Positions 1 through 9,727 of a stretch of 64,000 bases of DNA are shown piece after piece. The translations under genes and the position numbers were made by a program. The DNA comes from Rhizobium sp. SG_E_25_P2. Its GTDB lineage: Bacteria; Pseudomonadota; Alphaproteobacteria; Rhizobiales; Rhizobiaceae. The stretch is from positions 496,001 to 560,000 of the forward strand of contig NZ_JARXVM010000001.1 in the NCBI RefSeq assembly GCF_029892285.1, given 5' to 3'. Within the stretch, counting starts at the first letter, position 1, and the number at the start of each line of letters is the position of its first letter. The notes beneath the pieces are model-generated. The model had not been told where the DNA came from, did not search any database, and saw nothing but the letters and a program-made list of their open reading frames with translations.

Positions 1-2
1 CA

Positions 3-1862
3 TTGGCGACGACACTGCAGAATCAGTTCGGCCTGGAGATCGAGATTCTTCTGCTCGGGGGCGGAGCTTTGTTGGAGACCTACCAGTCGCTGGCCCCGAC
101 GATCGTGTGCGACCAGGCGACCATAGACAGTCACCTCTATCGCCTGAAGTCGCGTGGCTTCGCCAAGGCGATCGTCAACACCGTGGTGTCTGGACGGGTG
201 CTGCCGAATCTCAAGGCGTTTGACTTCGAGGTGGTCAGTCTGGTCCATGAGCTTCCGGATCTGATCACGGAATACAGGCTGAAAGATATCGCGGCGGATA
301 TCGCCCGCGAGTCTGACTTCGTCGTCTTTGCGTCCGCAACGGTAAGAGATGCTTTCGTATCGAGCTTTGGCGAATGCAGCAACGAAACCGTCATTCGCCC
401 GCAGGGCATTTATCATGTATTCGACCGCGATGACGCCGCCAGGAAGAAAATCCGCGACGAACTTGCGCTTGATGAACACCAGAAGCTGATCATCAATGTC
501 GGCTATGGCGACATTCGAAAAGGGATCGACCTGTTTCTCCAGACGGCGATCCTGAGCTTCAATCGCGGGTCTGACACGCAATTTGTTTGGGTCGGCGGCT
601 TGCATCCGCAAGTGGGCGCCCAGATACAGCGCGATATCGTCAGGACCGGCATCACAAACCTCCATCTCGTGGGCGAGCGATCGGAGGTGAAAGACTTTAT
701 GAACGCCGCCGACGCCTTCCTGCTGACGTCGCGCGAAGACCCGTTTCCGTCCGTTTTGCTGGAGGCGATGCAGATCGGCCTGCCCATCGTCGCTTATGAA
801 GACAATGGCGGTTATGTCGATCTCCTGCGCGCTGATAAAAAACTCGGTTCGCTGGTTAGCCAGGGAGATACCGAAGCCACCTTGGAGGCGCTTGATCAAA
901 CGATTGCAGAAACGTCTGTTCGACCGGCCCTTATCCAGCATCGCATCGACAAGGCTCGGAGGGACTTCGATTTCGTCGATTACGCGTTCGGCCTGGTGAA
1001 GCTGGTGAAGCCAGAACTTAAAAAAGTCAGCGTCATTGTTCCGTCCTATAACTACGAAGCCTATGTCAAGGCGCGGCTCCGGAGCATTTTTACACAAACC
1101 TATCCCATCTACGAGCTTATCATCCTGGATGACGCCTCAACCGACAACAGCGTTCAGGAGATAATGCAGACGCTTGCCGGGCATGCGCGGATTGCAAAAG
1201 TCGTGGCATCGTCAGAAAATAGTGGCAGCGCTTTTGCGCAATGGGAACGCGGCGCCAGGCTGGCGACAGGCGAGCTTGTTTGGATTGCGGAAGCCGATGA
1301 CCTTTCCGAGCCCGTTTTCCTTGAAACCATGGTCGAGGCGCATACATCCACACAGGACTGCGCCTTCTCATTCACCGACAGTCTGTCCATCGATTCCGAC
1401 GGATTTCGGGTTTACGACAGCTATATCCCCTATGCCGAGAGCATCGCGCAGGGTTTGCTTCTTGAGAGCAGAACGTTCTCCGGCTTTGAATTCGCCAAAG
1501 AGGCGCTTGGCGTGGCCAATCTTGTTCTCAATGTCTCGAGCATCCTGTGGAACAGCGAGGCGTTGAAAAGCGCCTTGCAAGACGTCGAAGACGACATGAG
1601 CCGCTTCCGTTTGGTCGGCGATTGGCGGCTCTATCTGGCCGCCAGCAATCTTGGCCGTCAGGTGGCCTATGTTGCGTCCCCCCTCAATATTCATCGCCGC
1701 CATCAGAACAGCATCACAACGAGTATGGATATCGACGCCCATCTCGCCGAAATTGAAGCCATCCATCAAATCGTCGGCCGAGCCGGCAGAAACAGAGCCG
1801 ATCTGAAAAAAGCCCAGGCCGCATACCGCACAAAGACGCGCAGATGGCTGGAGGCCAATTAG
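3..1862 (+). CDS. Two-domain glycosyltransferase (GT4 then GT2), 5' truncated
   Basis: The frame is open from the window edge, so the true start lies upstream. The visible 619 residues hold two glycosyltransferase units. Residues about 1-330 resemble a GT4/GT-B enzyme: the segment near residue 243 (SREDPFPSVLLEAM) is the usual nucleotide-sugar-binding E-x7-E region. Residues about 340-610 are a GT2/GT-A domain that opens with VSVIVPSYNYEAYV and has DDASTDNS near 376 and an acidic EADD motif near 430. Bifunctional enzymes of this kind usually build polysaccharide or O-antigen repeats at the cytoplasmic membrane. The sugars cannot be read from sequence. It ends in front of a strong stem-loop (1880-1904). 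It fits the neighbouring surface-polysaccharide genes. The domain families are well supported; the substrate is unknown. Confidence 0.85.
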   Translation: MATTLQNQFGLEIEILLLGGGALLETYQSLAPTIVCDQATIDSHLYRLKSRGFAKAIVNTVVSGRVLPNLKAFDFEVVSLVHELPDLITEYRLKDIAADIARESDFVVFASATVRDAFVSSFGECSNETVIRPQGIYHVFDRDDAARKKIRDELALDEHQKLIINVGYGDIRKGIDLFLQTAILSFNRGSDTQFVWVGGLHPQVGAQIQRDIVRTGITNLHLVGERSEVKDFMNAADAFLLTSREDPFPSVLLEAMQIGLPIVAYEDNGGYVDLLRADKKLGSLVSQGDTEATLEALDQTIAETSVRPALIQHRIDKARRDFDFVDYAFGLVKLVKPELKKVSVIVPSYNYEAYVKARLRSIFTQTYPIYELIILDDASTDNSVQEIMQTLAGHARIAKVVASSENSGSAFAQWERGARLATGELVWIAEADDLSEPVFLETMVEAHTSTQDCAFSFTDSLSIDSDGFRVYDSYIPYAESIAQGLLLESRTFSGFEFAKEALGVANLVLNVSSILWNSEALKSALQDVEDDMSRFRLVGDWRLYLAASNLGRQVAYVASPLNIHRRHQNSITTSMDIDAHLAEIEAIHQIVGRAGRNRADLKKAQAAYRTKTRRWLEAN

Positions 1863-1879
1863 AATTCGCCTTGGTCGAC

Positions 1880-1904
1880 GGGATGGATCGGATTGATCCA
1901 TCCC
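1880..1904 (+). terminator. Stem-loop terminator after the glycosyltransferase
   Basis: A perfect 10-bp stem, GGGATGGATC pairing with GATCCATCCC, encloses a 5-nt loop and starts 18 bases after the stop codon. The tract that follows is only modestly T-rich, so termination strength is uncertain. Confidence 0.55.
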
Positions 1905-2259
1905 CTGAAGATTTATTGGGGATGCTACCAGCAGCATCTTTCATGACCGCTGTTGCTGTGTTTTCCAGTCATAGCATCATTGGTCGACGATCAATATCCT
2001 CGCGGGACTTGCAGATGGGGCGTCGGAGCCGTTTGCACCTCAAGAACTGCCAGCTGAATTCAACCGGATTCACGTGGGCAGTTCGGCGGCGGCGGCAGGA
2101 TGAGGATGGATTCGGGAACGATGAGATTGTTGGATATGCCCCGGTGGTCCAAGACAGGGACGGCGCGGGCATTGTTCGCGGCCTTGCGAGAATCTCGATC
2201 AGCACCGATGGTCGTGTGGCGAGGAATGTCCTTGATCCCCGCTGGGCCTGGCGACAGGC
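1905..2259. other. Intergenic stretch with possible coding debris
   Basis: This stretch has no convincing gene. One forward frame between about 1977 and 2102 reads like ordinary protein (ILAGLADGASEPFAPQELPA and onward) but is closed by stops on both sides and lacks a start. A shifted frame continues to 2263. This could be the remnant of a decayed gene at the edge of the island, or chance. Confidence 0.25.
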
Positions 2260-2826
2260 TTAGAATATCCCTAAAAAGCGCTTTCTCTTTCTTTGAGCTA
2301 GCGCATTTTCAATTTTTGACAATCGCTCATCCAAACGGACGATAAATATATCATTGTCTTCAATGATCTTCTTAAGATCCATGAATGTCTGCGACGTTGA
2401 TTTAGTTATCTCGTCGATCTTTGAATATATATCTGAAAAAGCAGCTTCCTGAGCAGATAGCTCTGACCTCACCCTTGAAAAACGTCTTTCCACATCCCCC
2501 CCATATTGGGCGATTGCTTCCGCTATAAGGCGATCTATTTCGGTTTCGATCTTTAACGTTATGGTATTCTCGTCACTTGCCTTTGCAATGAACGTCAGTT
2601 GCCGGACACTGCGAACCCAATGCGGCAACACGATCTCGAAGGCATGTTTTCCATCGCCAAAGCCGGCCTCAGCTAGATCCGGCCGGAATACTCCAGCCGG
2701 GGCGCCAGCAATTTGCGCGCCACCAGACTGAACCGAAATATCAAGAACCTTGGTTAGATCGTCTTGATCAATCGCCCAACCATACACCTTGGCGCCATCG
2801 TAAAAATCCACCAGTCCTACAAGCAT
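2260..2826 (-). CDS. GWA-type domain protein with C-terminal coiled coil, function unknown
   Basis: This 188-residue protein has two parts. Residues about 1-75 match a domain recognised in rhizobial glycosyltransferases and surface proteins: a VYGWAID motif near residue 13, an RPDLAEAGFGDGKHAF segment around 47-62, and a beta-rich surround. Residues about 95-175 are charged and heptad-like, so probably coiled coil. The end is basic (RKRKRF). There is no signal peptide or membrane segment. The start is supported by GAGGA about 6-7 bases upstream. An intrinsic terminator for the upstream RTX gene sits only 12 bases before the start. It may be an accessory or scaffold for glycan assembly, but no function is established. 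Confidence 0.7.
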   Translation of the reverse strand: MLVGLVDFYDGAKVYGWAIDQDDLTKVLDISVQSGGAQIAGAPAGVFRPDLAEAGFGDGKHAFEIVLPHWVRSVRQLTFIAKASDENTITLKIETEIDRLIAEAIAQYGGDVERRFSRVRSELSAQEAAFSDIYSKIDEITKSTSQTFMDLKKIIEDNDIFIVRLDERLSKIENALAQRKRKRFLGIF

Positions 2827-2837
2827 GCATTCCTCAC

Positions 2838-2875
2838 GAAAAAGCTCGTTGAAGCATACATTGCCTCAACGAGCT
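2838..2875 (-). terminator. Intrinsic terminator after the RTX gene
   Basis: Read on the minus strand, AGCTCGTTGA (2866-2875 side) pairs with TCAACGAGCT (2843-2852 side) and is followed by a run of T. It lies between the RTX stop and the start of the next minus-strand gene, only 12 bases before that ATG, so read-through would decide how much of the downstream gene is made. Confidence 0.75.
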
Positions 2876-2904
2876 CATCAAATAACAAAGCCATTACGTA
2901 TCAA

Positions 2905-3519
2905 TTACACGACGTCAAAATGATCGCCGGGCTTATCCTTCAAGTCCGCGAGTTTCACGTCTTTCAAGGTTATCTTGTTTCCATCGCCGAGATTGATCAC
3001 GACATCGTCGCCAACCTGCGAAGACTTTTTGATAACATCTGCGGCAGTACTGATTTTATTGAGGCCTTTGGAAATCTGCAGAACGTCGCGATCCACATCG
3101 AAATCGACAACCACGTCCTTGCCGGAATTCTTGGCGAAGATGAACAGGTCAGCCGATTTGGAGCCCCCAGCCACATCGCCGCGCAGCGTATCGTTGCCGA
3201 CGCCGCCACTGAGTTCATCGGCGCCGTCACCGCCACTCAGTTTATCATCATTGAAATTTCCGTAAAGCCTATCGTTGCCGGCGTTACCGAAAAGCGCATC
3301 TTTACCTGCGCCACCGTTGAGACCATCGTCGCCGCTGCCTCCGGAAATACGATCGTCGCCATCACCGCCAAACAGGCGGTCATTGCCAGCATCGCCCCGA
3401 ACGCTGTCGTTCGCGCCCAAGCCCCGGACGATATCATCGCCGCCGCCAGCGCGAAGATCATCCGCTCTCTGCGTACCCAAAATAACCGATGATTCGTTAC
3501 CACCGAACTTCGTTGCCAT
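2905..3519 (-). CDS. RTX (hemolysin-type) calcium-binding repeat protein
   Basis: A small acidic secreted-type protein of 204 residues. About nine glycine/aspartate nonapeptides of the GGxGxDxLx kind fill residues about 20-115 (for example GGDGDDRIS, GNAGNDRLY, GGVGNDTLR) and should fold as a calcium-filled beta-roll. The last 85 residues (DLFIFAKNSGKDVVVDF region) look like the C-terminal part of type I secretion substrates. It has no cysteines and no Sec signal, as expected for that route. An ATG at 3531 is possible, but the 3519 start has GGGGG well placed upstream. In rhizobia such proteins include polysaccharide lyases and surface adhesins, but no catalytic domain is present here. No HlyB/HlyD genes lie in the window. 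Confidence 0.85.
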   Translation of the reverse strand: MATKFGGNESSVILGTQRADDLRAGGGDDIVRGLGANDSVRGDAGNDRLFGGDGDDRISGGSGDDGLNGGAGKDALFGNAGNDRLYGNFNDDKLSGGDGADELSGGVGNDTLRGDVAGGSKSADLFIFAKNSGKDVVVDFDVDRDVLQISKGLNKISTAADVIKKSSQVGDDVVINLGDGNKITLKDVKLADLKDKPGDHFDVV

Positions 3520-4407
3520 GATTACCCCCATAACTCACAAGATTTAACTAGTTGTTAGGTAAACACGACCTTAACGCAGGTGTCAATATTAATCATTTCG
3601 CAAGTGCGAAATTTTTTCGCTTAAAATCTCAAGATGAAGCCGTATATGGCAAATAGCCCAAATTTACCGCATTGAACGCACAATAATTGATCTTTTCGCC
3701 CGCATATATCCGCCTGCCGAAGTTCATAGACTCAAGAGGCTCACATAATTATTTGAAAGAGACTGCATGCGCGCCCTGCACTGGCGCAGCGAAATGAAAC
3801 AGTCATGTAGTTACTGTATTTATTTGACACATTTATTGTGTCACGAAATTTATTTTCGTTTTTCAGGCAGGATCGACGGGCATGCAGCGGAAACTGGAAG
3901 CGGTTCGCGTTCTCCGTCCGGGAGGCCGGCATCTCAAGATTATACTTCGAAACAACAATCGCCTGGTCTTTTCTCCGTCGACAAAACACGTGGGCGGCAG
4001 GTCCCCATTTTCAAATTCCGCCTGAACAGAAAAATAGGATGTACGACACCGGCAGATGGGCGACAGTTCGATCGCGCTGTCCTAAAACCGATTTGCTCAA
4101 ATACTTCTGCAACGCCCACCTTCCCGGTGGATCGATTACAGCATCCAAATCGCATCAACCATTTGAATGCCGCTGCCTTCTGGATGAATTGGAATTGCCA
4201 CATTTCCATGCATCATTTACATTCGCAGGATAGTCTGGTGTGGCTGGCATAGGGCGCGGTAGATCTCTAAATACAAGTCCGACTTGCACTACGGCGGGAC
4301 CCATCCGATGCGGACATATATCGACCAGTTCCTTCGTACACACGCCGTGATTTTGCTTGATTTTATACCTGGCCGATCAATCCTCCACCGACATGAGAGA
4401 AATTTAA
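3520..4407. other. Long AT-rich intergenic region
   Basis: Nearly 900 bases, clearly AT-richer than the rest of the window. Open frames here (for example 3767-4252) show no family resemblance and no good ribosome site, and I do not call them. The stretch must carry the divergent promoters of the RTX gene and the ParA-like gene. Hairpin-like elements lie near 3600-3625 and 3825-3857. Confidence 0.4.
3825..3843 (+). promoter_or_regulatory. Perfect 7-bp inverted repeat overlapping a TTGACA box
   Basis: TGACACA, five bases, then TGTGTCA. The left arm overlaps TTGACA (3824-3829), a canonical -35 hexamer. An AT-rich -10-like tract (AATTTA, about 3847) lies 17 bases further on. This is the layout of an operator placed on a promoter. 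The regulator is unknown. Confidence 0.35.
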
Positions 4408-5064
4408 ATGAAAATCATCTCATTTGTGACCCGAAAGGGAGGATCAGGAAAAAGTACGCTGACAATAAATCTAGGAATAGCAGCCGAGCTTTCGGGGGAA
4501 AGGGTGCTATTTTTGGACTGCGATGAACAAAACACCCTTTCGAAATGGGCAGAACGACGGGAGGCGGAGACTCCGATATTTGAAATTATTGCTGACCAGA
4601 TACAATTGAAAGAAGCGCTGAAAGAAGCAGCGGAAGGCGATTTTAGTATAGTAATCATCGATACGCCGGGCTTCAATGTCCCGATTGTTCACGACGTCAT
4701 CAGACATTCCGATCTCTGCCTCGTGCCCACGCGGCCGAGCACTGCGGACATCGAGGCGATGGCCTCGGTTTTGCTCGCCATAAAGGCGGAACGGAGAGAT
4801 TTCGCATTCGTTGTCAACCAGGCGTCATCCGTCGCTCGATCAATGGAAGCCAGCGCGGGGCTGAAAGCTCTCGGAGACGTCTGTCCGATAATGATTGGCG
4901 CGAGGGTAGCCCTGCAGGACGCAATCGATACTGGATGGGGAATTTCGGAGTTTCAGCAGCGCGGAAAAGCGTCTCGAGAATTCGCCGCGCTGTGGGACTG
5001 GGTGAAAAATCGACTGAATACCACTGTCACTGACGGAAAGCTGGGGTTAAAGGGTTCAAGCTAG
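4408..5064 (+). CDS. Orphan ParA/MinD-family ATPase
   Basis: A 218-residue ATPase. A deviant Walker A motif (RKGGSGKST, residues 9-17) opens the protein, followed by FLDCDEQNTLSKW (switch I/A' region) and VIIDTPG (Walker B). These are ParA/Soj hallmarks, with the signature lysine ahead of the GKST. There is no N-terminal DNA-binding domain, so it is a small ParA of the kind encoded by plasmids, islands and cargo-positioning systems. No ParB, centromere-like repeat or replication gene is visible nearby; the next gene is a methyltransferase nine bases downstream. GAGAG lies 11 bases before the ATG. It may position a surface or secretion machine, or be a plasmid relic. Confidence 0.85.
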   Translation: MKIISFVTRKGGSGKSTLTINLGIAAELSGERVLFLDCDEQNTLSKWAERREAETPIFEIIADQIQLKEALKEAAEGDFSIVIIDTPGFNVPIVHDVIRHSDLCLVPTRPSTADIEAMASVLLAIKAERRDFAFVVNQASSVARSMEASAGLKALGDVCPIMIGARVALQDAIDTGWGISEFQQRGKASREFAALWDWVKNRLNTTVTDGKLGLKGSS

Positions 5065-5162
5065 GGAACTTAGTGTTGGTTTTGATCAACACATATTGCA
5101 GCGCTCTAAGTCAAACTGGAGCAAATTCCGCGTCAAGGTTTCGCGGACCGAGGTCGAAAAGA

Positions 5163-5924
5163 ATGAATGACATGGAATACATCGGCTTCTGCCCTATTTG
5201 CGAAGCTCCCGCCCGTTTTAAATCAACGGAAGCCTGGTATCGTGAGCACCTGTTTTGCATGTCATGTGAGAATGGTTCTTTGCCGCGCGAACGAGCGCTC
5301 GCGTCCGTGCTCAACGAGATTGTTCCGGATTGGCGAAACCGGAGAATTCATGAATGCTCTCCGATCTGGCGCGGAATATCTCTGAAGCTCGCCAGAGAAG
5401 GATCCCACTATCTCAGCACCCAATTTTTCCCCGAATATCCCACGGGCGAAATAGTGAACGGCTTTCGGAACGAAGATCTGCAAAAGCAGACTTTTCCTGA
5501 TGAAAGTTTTGACATTGTTGTTGCTCTTGATGTCATGGAACATGTGTTTCGGCCGCAAGATGCAGTCAAGGAAATTTGGCGCACACTGAGCAATGGAGGT
5601 GTGTTTATTGCAACCTGGCCGATTTCCAATCGGTTGGTTCAGGGAATGCGCCAACGCGCGATCGAGGATGATCACGGTCAAGTCAAAATGCTGGAGCCCG
5701 CAGTATACCACGAGACAATGATCGGCGATGGACGTTCGCTTGTCACCGTTGACTATGGCTATGACGTCCACAAAAGCTTAGCGCAATGGGCGCCTTTCGA
5801 TGTCAGAATCTTGAGATTCCACGATGAACATCAGGGCATCATAGGAGACTACACTGATGTTATCGTATGCAGGAAAAGAGAAGCAGAAAGCGGATATGTG
5901 AGACTGATCAAAAAAGCAAAATAG
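5163..5924 (+). CDS. Class I SAM-dependent methyltransferase with N-terminal zinc-ribbon-like motif
   Basis: 253 residues. Near the N-terminus, CPIC and, 25 residues on, CMSC form a four-cysteine zinc-ribbon pattern. The methyltransferase core follows. SFDIVVALDVMEHVFRP around residue 115-130 is the typical post-IV motif of Methyltransf_11-type enzymes, then IWRTLSNGGVFIATWP. A glycine-rich motif I is less obvious. I placed the start at 5163 (ATG, with GAGG upstream) rather than the in-frame GTG at 5073, because the intervening residues look non-conserved. The likely role is methylation of a sugar or a small molecule in glycan synthesis, judging only from the glycosyltransferase neighbours. 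Confidence 0.75.
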   Translation: MNDMEYIGFCPICEAPARFKSTEAWYREHLFCMSCENGSLPRERALASVLNEIVPDWRNRRIHECSPIWRGISLKLAREGSHYLSTQFFPEYPTGEIVNGFRNEDLQKQTFPDESFDIVVALDVMEHVFRPQDAVKEIWRTLSNGGVFIATWPISNRLVQGMRQRAIEDDHGQVKMLEPAVYHETMIGDGRSLVTVDYGYDVHKSLAQWAPFDVRILRFHDEHQGIIGDYTDVIVCRKREAESGYVRLIKKAK

Positions 5925-5952
5925 CCAAGACGATCAATTTATATAAACCCTC

Positions 5953-6825
5953 TCAACTATCTGCTTCTTTTAAAAACTCATTGAAGCGCCCAACATAATA
6001 GGCGTAGCTGTCAATGTTGCTGTTTATCAGATGCCGCATAGAGTCAATTTCCTGGGCAGATGCTTCTCCGGACAGGATTTTATCTATCCTCTGCGGCTTA
6101 GGTCCATGAAAGTGGATAATGCTTGCGGCTTCACCAATCCCCTGAAACGGCCGCCAATTCAGATTGGGGGACATCTTTTCCCATTCGTGACCGAAATACA
6201 GATTCAGATGTGTCTGATCATATGACGAATGCTGACGACTATAGAAGTTTCTGGCGCGACAGAATTCAATGAAGCCTTCAACTTTTTGTACGAAATTGGC
6301 GCGATTGACAACCATGACTCCGGAGTTGAAGCTCTGAGTTTCAACATAGTGATCGCCTTCCGATACGATTTCAGCACATGCGCCAAAAACCTTGGGCGCA
6401 TAAAAATCTGGCGCGGGATCAGCCACGAACATAATATCGCAGTCGGTGTAAAGAAATACATCGTCTTCCAAGATACGAGCGGCTTCTACGCGGAGATATG
6501 CGCCAGAAGCTTGCGCGGGATTATAGGGCGACCCTTGGTTTGCGTGGATCACTGCGTCCGAAAACAACTCGGATTTGAACGAAACCTCATGCTTGATCAC
6601 AGTAACGCCGGCATTTTTAAGCCAGCGAGCAAAATCAGACTCCGTATCGCCATCCAGTATGCAGATGGGCTCTAAGGTGGTGTGCTGTTTTGCGGATACC
6701 ACAGCGGCCTTTAGGCAATCGCGAAACCACCCGGTCGCTCGTTGGTCCAGGCTGAATACCCATCGCCTGACATTTCCACCCTGTGATACCATTTTTCTTT
6801 TCTTTTTCTGTGTAAGACCGATCAC
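5953..6825 (-). CDS. GT8-like glycosyltransferase
   Basis: 290 residues. The fold signature is GT-A/GT8: YTDCDIMF near residue 127 carries the metal-binding DxD, SFNSGVMVVN near 165 is the acceptor-side motif, and IIHFHGPKP near 238 is the C-terminal HxxGxxKP metal-binding motif. All three are intact, so the enzyme should be an active retaining transferase using a UDP-sugar. The start is uncertain: GTG at 6825, or ATG at 6792, which removes a basic lead peptide. It converges on the methyltransferase gene (28 bases apart). It probably decorates a cell-surface glycan. Confidence 0.8.
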   Translation of the reverse strand: MIGLTQKKKRKMVSQGGNVRRWVFSLDQRATGWFRDCLKAAVVSAKQHTTLEPICILDGDTESDFARWLKNAGVTVIKHEVSFKSELFSDAVIHANQGSPYNPAQASGAYLRVEAARILEDDVFLYTDCDIMFVADPAPDFYAPKVFGACAEIVSEGDHYVETQSFNSGVMVVNRANFVQKVEGFIEFCRARNFYSRQHSSYDQTHLNLYFGHEWEKMSPNLNWRPFQGIGEAASIIHFHGPKPQRIDKILSGEASAQEIDSMRHLINSNIDSYAYYVGRFNEFLKEADS

Positions 6826-7135
6826 TCTCCGCTGAGTATCTCAAAAGGCGTCGAAAACCAATATCGGTTGGCAACTTTTCATTTGCGGGGTGTCACTGGC
6901 CTTCCGACCGTTTGAAACCGCAGAGCGGCGCCTCCCGCATCGGTCGAGGATTTCAGCGCCCACCGGCAGCTGATTTCCTGTTCACCCGCAGGACCACCTG
7001 CGTTTGATTTCCGGGCGTCTTTGAAAATCTTCGCTGCGGCTTTGGGTTCGACCGCAGCTTTCTCCTGCCGAACGTTAAAATCGATCGGTTGCGGATAATT
7101 GAGACAAGCAACAGCCGGACGGAAAAGAGCTGCGG
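6826..7135. other. Intergenic region between groEL and the island
   Basis: About 310 bases. A minus-strand frame (6879-7226) is open, but it runs into groEL in another frame, crosses its terminator and resembles nothing, so I do not call it. This is the boundary at which base composition changes from the accessory segment to core-like DNA. Confidence 0.3.
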
Positions 7136-7170
7136 CATAAAGAAACCCCCTCGCCAAAGCAGCGAGGGGG
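7136..7170 (-). terminator. Intrinsic terminator of groESL
   Basis: On the minus strand, CCCCCTCGC, a 7-nt loop and GCGAGGGGG form a 9-bp GC-rich stem, followed by TTTCTTT. It starts 15 bases after the groEL stop. Confidence 0.85.
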
Positions 7171-7185
7171 CGGGCGTTCAGATGA

Positions 7186-8814
<1,629 letters not shown>

Positions 8815-8865
8815 TCACTCCTTCATAGGCAGCAGTTTATGACTGTATGCAATTGGGGTTGACGA

Positions 8866-9180
8866 TCAGGCGGCTTTCTTGTCCGCCACGGGGATCTCGA
8901 TGACGCCCATGATGTCGGCTTCCTTCATGATCAGCAGCTCCTCGCCGTCGATCTTGATTTCAGTGCCCGACCACTTGCCGAATAGCACACGGTCGCCGAC
9001 ATGCACGTCGAGCGCCACGACCTGGCCCTGCTCGTTGCGCGCGCCCGGGCCGACGGCGAGAACTTCGCCTTCCTGCGGCTTTTCCTTGGCGGTGTCGGGA
9101 ATGATAATGCCGCCCTTGGTCTTTTCCTCGGACGTGACGCGACGAACGACGATACGATCATGCAACGGTCTGAACTTCAT
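8866..9180 (-). CDS. groS: Co-chaperonin GroES (10 kDa)
   Basis: 104 residues with the full GroES pattern: [12 protein letters not shown] start, mobile loop around residues 16-32 ([11 protein letters not shown]), and the [15 protein letters not shown] barrel segment. It forms the heptameric lid of GroEL. A longer open frame runs upstream, but the start at 9180 is fixed by family length and by an AGGAGG site 6-7 bases before the ATG. It is the first gene of groESL. Confidence 0.97.
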   Translation of the reverse strand: MKFRPLHDRIVVRRVTSEEKTKGGIIIPDTAKEKPQEGEVLAVGPGARNEQGQVVALDVHVGDRVLFGKWSGTEIKIDGEELLIMKEADIMGVIEIPVADKKAA

Positions 9181-9302
9181 GTTTTCCTCCTGGACAAACA
9201 CAGTGCTTGCTTTCCCCTCGCCCGGACCGGCGGAGGACCGGACGGGGCGCCGGACCCGCTCCCGGCGTCCGACGCGAAAAGATCTGGTTTTGCAGTTTTT
9301 CG

Positions 9303-9355
9303 TTTTCAAGAGGGCGAAATCAAAAAAATCAGCACTCGCGTAAAATGGCTGCTAA
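9303..9355 (-). promoter_or_regulatory. Degenerate CIRCE operator and heat-shock promoter region of groESL
   Basis: At 9329-9355 lies TCAGCACTC, nine bases, GGCTGCTAA. The CIRCE consensus bound by HrcA is TTAGCACTC-N9-GAGTGCTAA. The left arm has one mismatch and the right arm two. It is about 150 bases before groES, in the expected orientation and context. Just downstream on the minus strand is CTTGAAAA (9303-9310), which resembles the -35 of an RpoH promoter, but I see no convincing matching -10. Confidence 0.6.
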
Positions 9356-9448
9356 CAATATGTTTTAAAACGATCTTTTGTCATTTTTCTGTTGCAATGC
9401 GCATCCCGCGTGGCACAATTTCTTCGTTGACCATGAGAGGGAAACCGC

Positions 9449-9721
9449 ATGAAGGCTACGCATGACTTCACCCTTCAAATGGAAGGGTATGGATTGACCA
9501 CCGCCCATATTCTCTACCGCATGCCCGATTTCACATCCGTGCTGCAAACCTATCTCTGGCAGGATTACGACCTCGCCCCCGATTTCCCGCAGATGCGCAA
9601 ATTCCTCGACTTCTGGGAAAAGACCCTGGATGGGGCGCTGCATTCGGTCCGCTACAGCCACAAACGGCTGATCGGCCCGAATGAATGGCGCCGCATCGAC
9701 GGGGAGATCGTGCTGCACTGA
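9449..9721 (+). CDS. usg: Usg family protein
   Basis: A 90-residue soluble protein matching the alphaproteobacterial Usg family over its whole length: LQMEGYGLTTAHILYRMPD at the start, LQTYLWQDYDLAPDFP in the middle, FLDFWEKTLDGALHSV, and a conserved end (WRRIDGEIVLH). The biochemical role of the family is unknown; older annotation tying it to tryptophan synthesis is not supported here. The start is the ATG at 9449. It is a single gene, divergent from groES and convergent with the SGNH hydrolase six bases away. Confidence 0.85.
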   Translation: MKATHDFTLQMEGYGLTTAHILYRMPDFTSVLQTYLWQDYDLAPDFPQMRKFLDFWEKTLDGALHSVRYSHKRLIGPNEWRRIDGEIVLH

Positions 9722-9727
9722 CCGCGC

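Noticed and set aside
2905..3519. Regular repeats that could be taken for a CRISPR array
   Set aside because: They are 27-base coding repeats of an RTX protein, with no spacers.
3767..4252. Open frames of 161 and 131 codons in the AT-rich gap
   Set aside because: No family resemblance, no ribosome site, and the two overlap in different frames.
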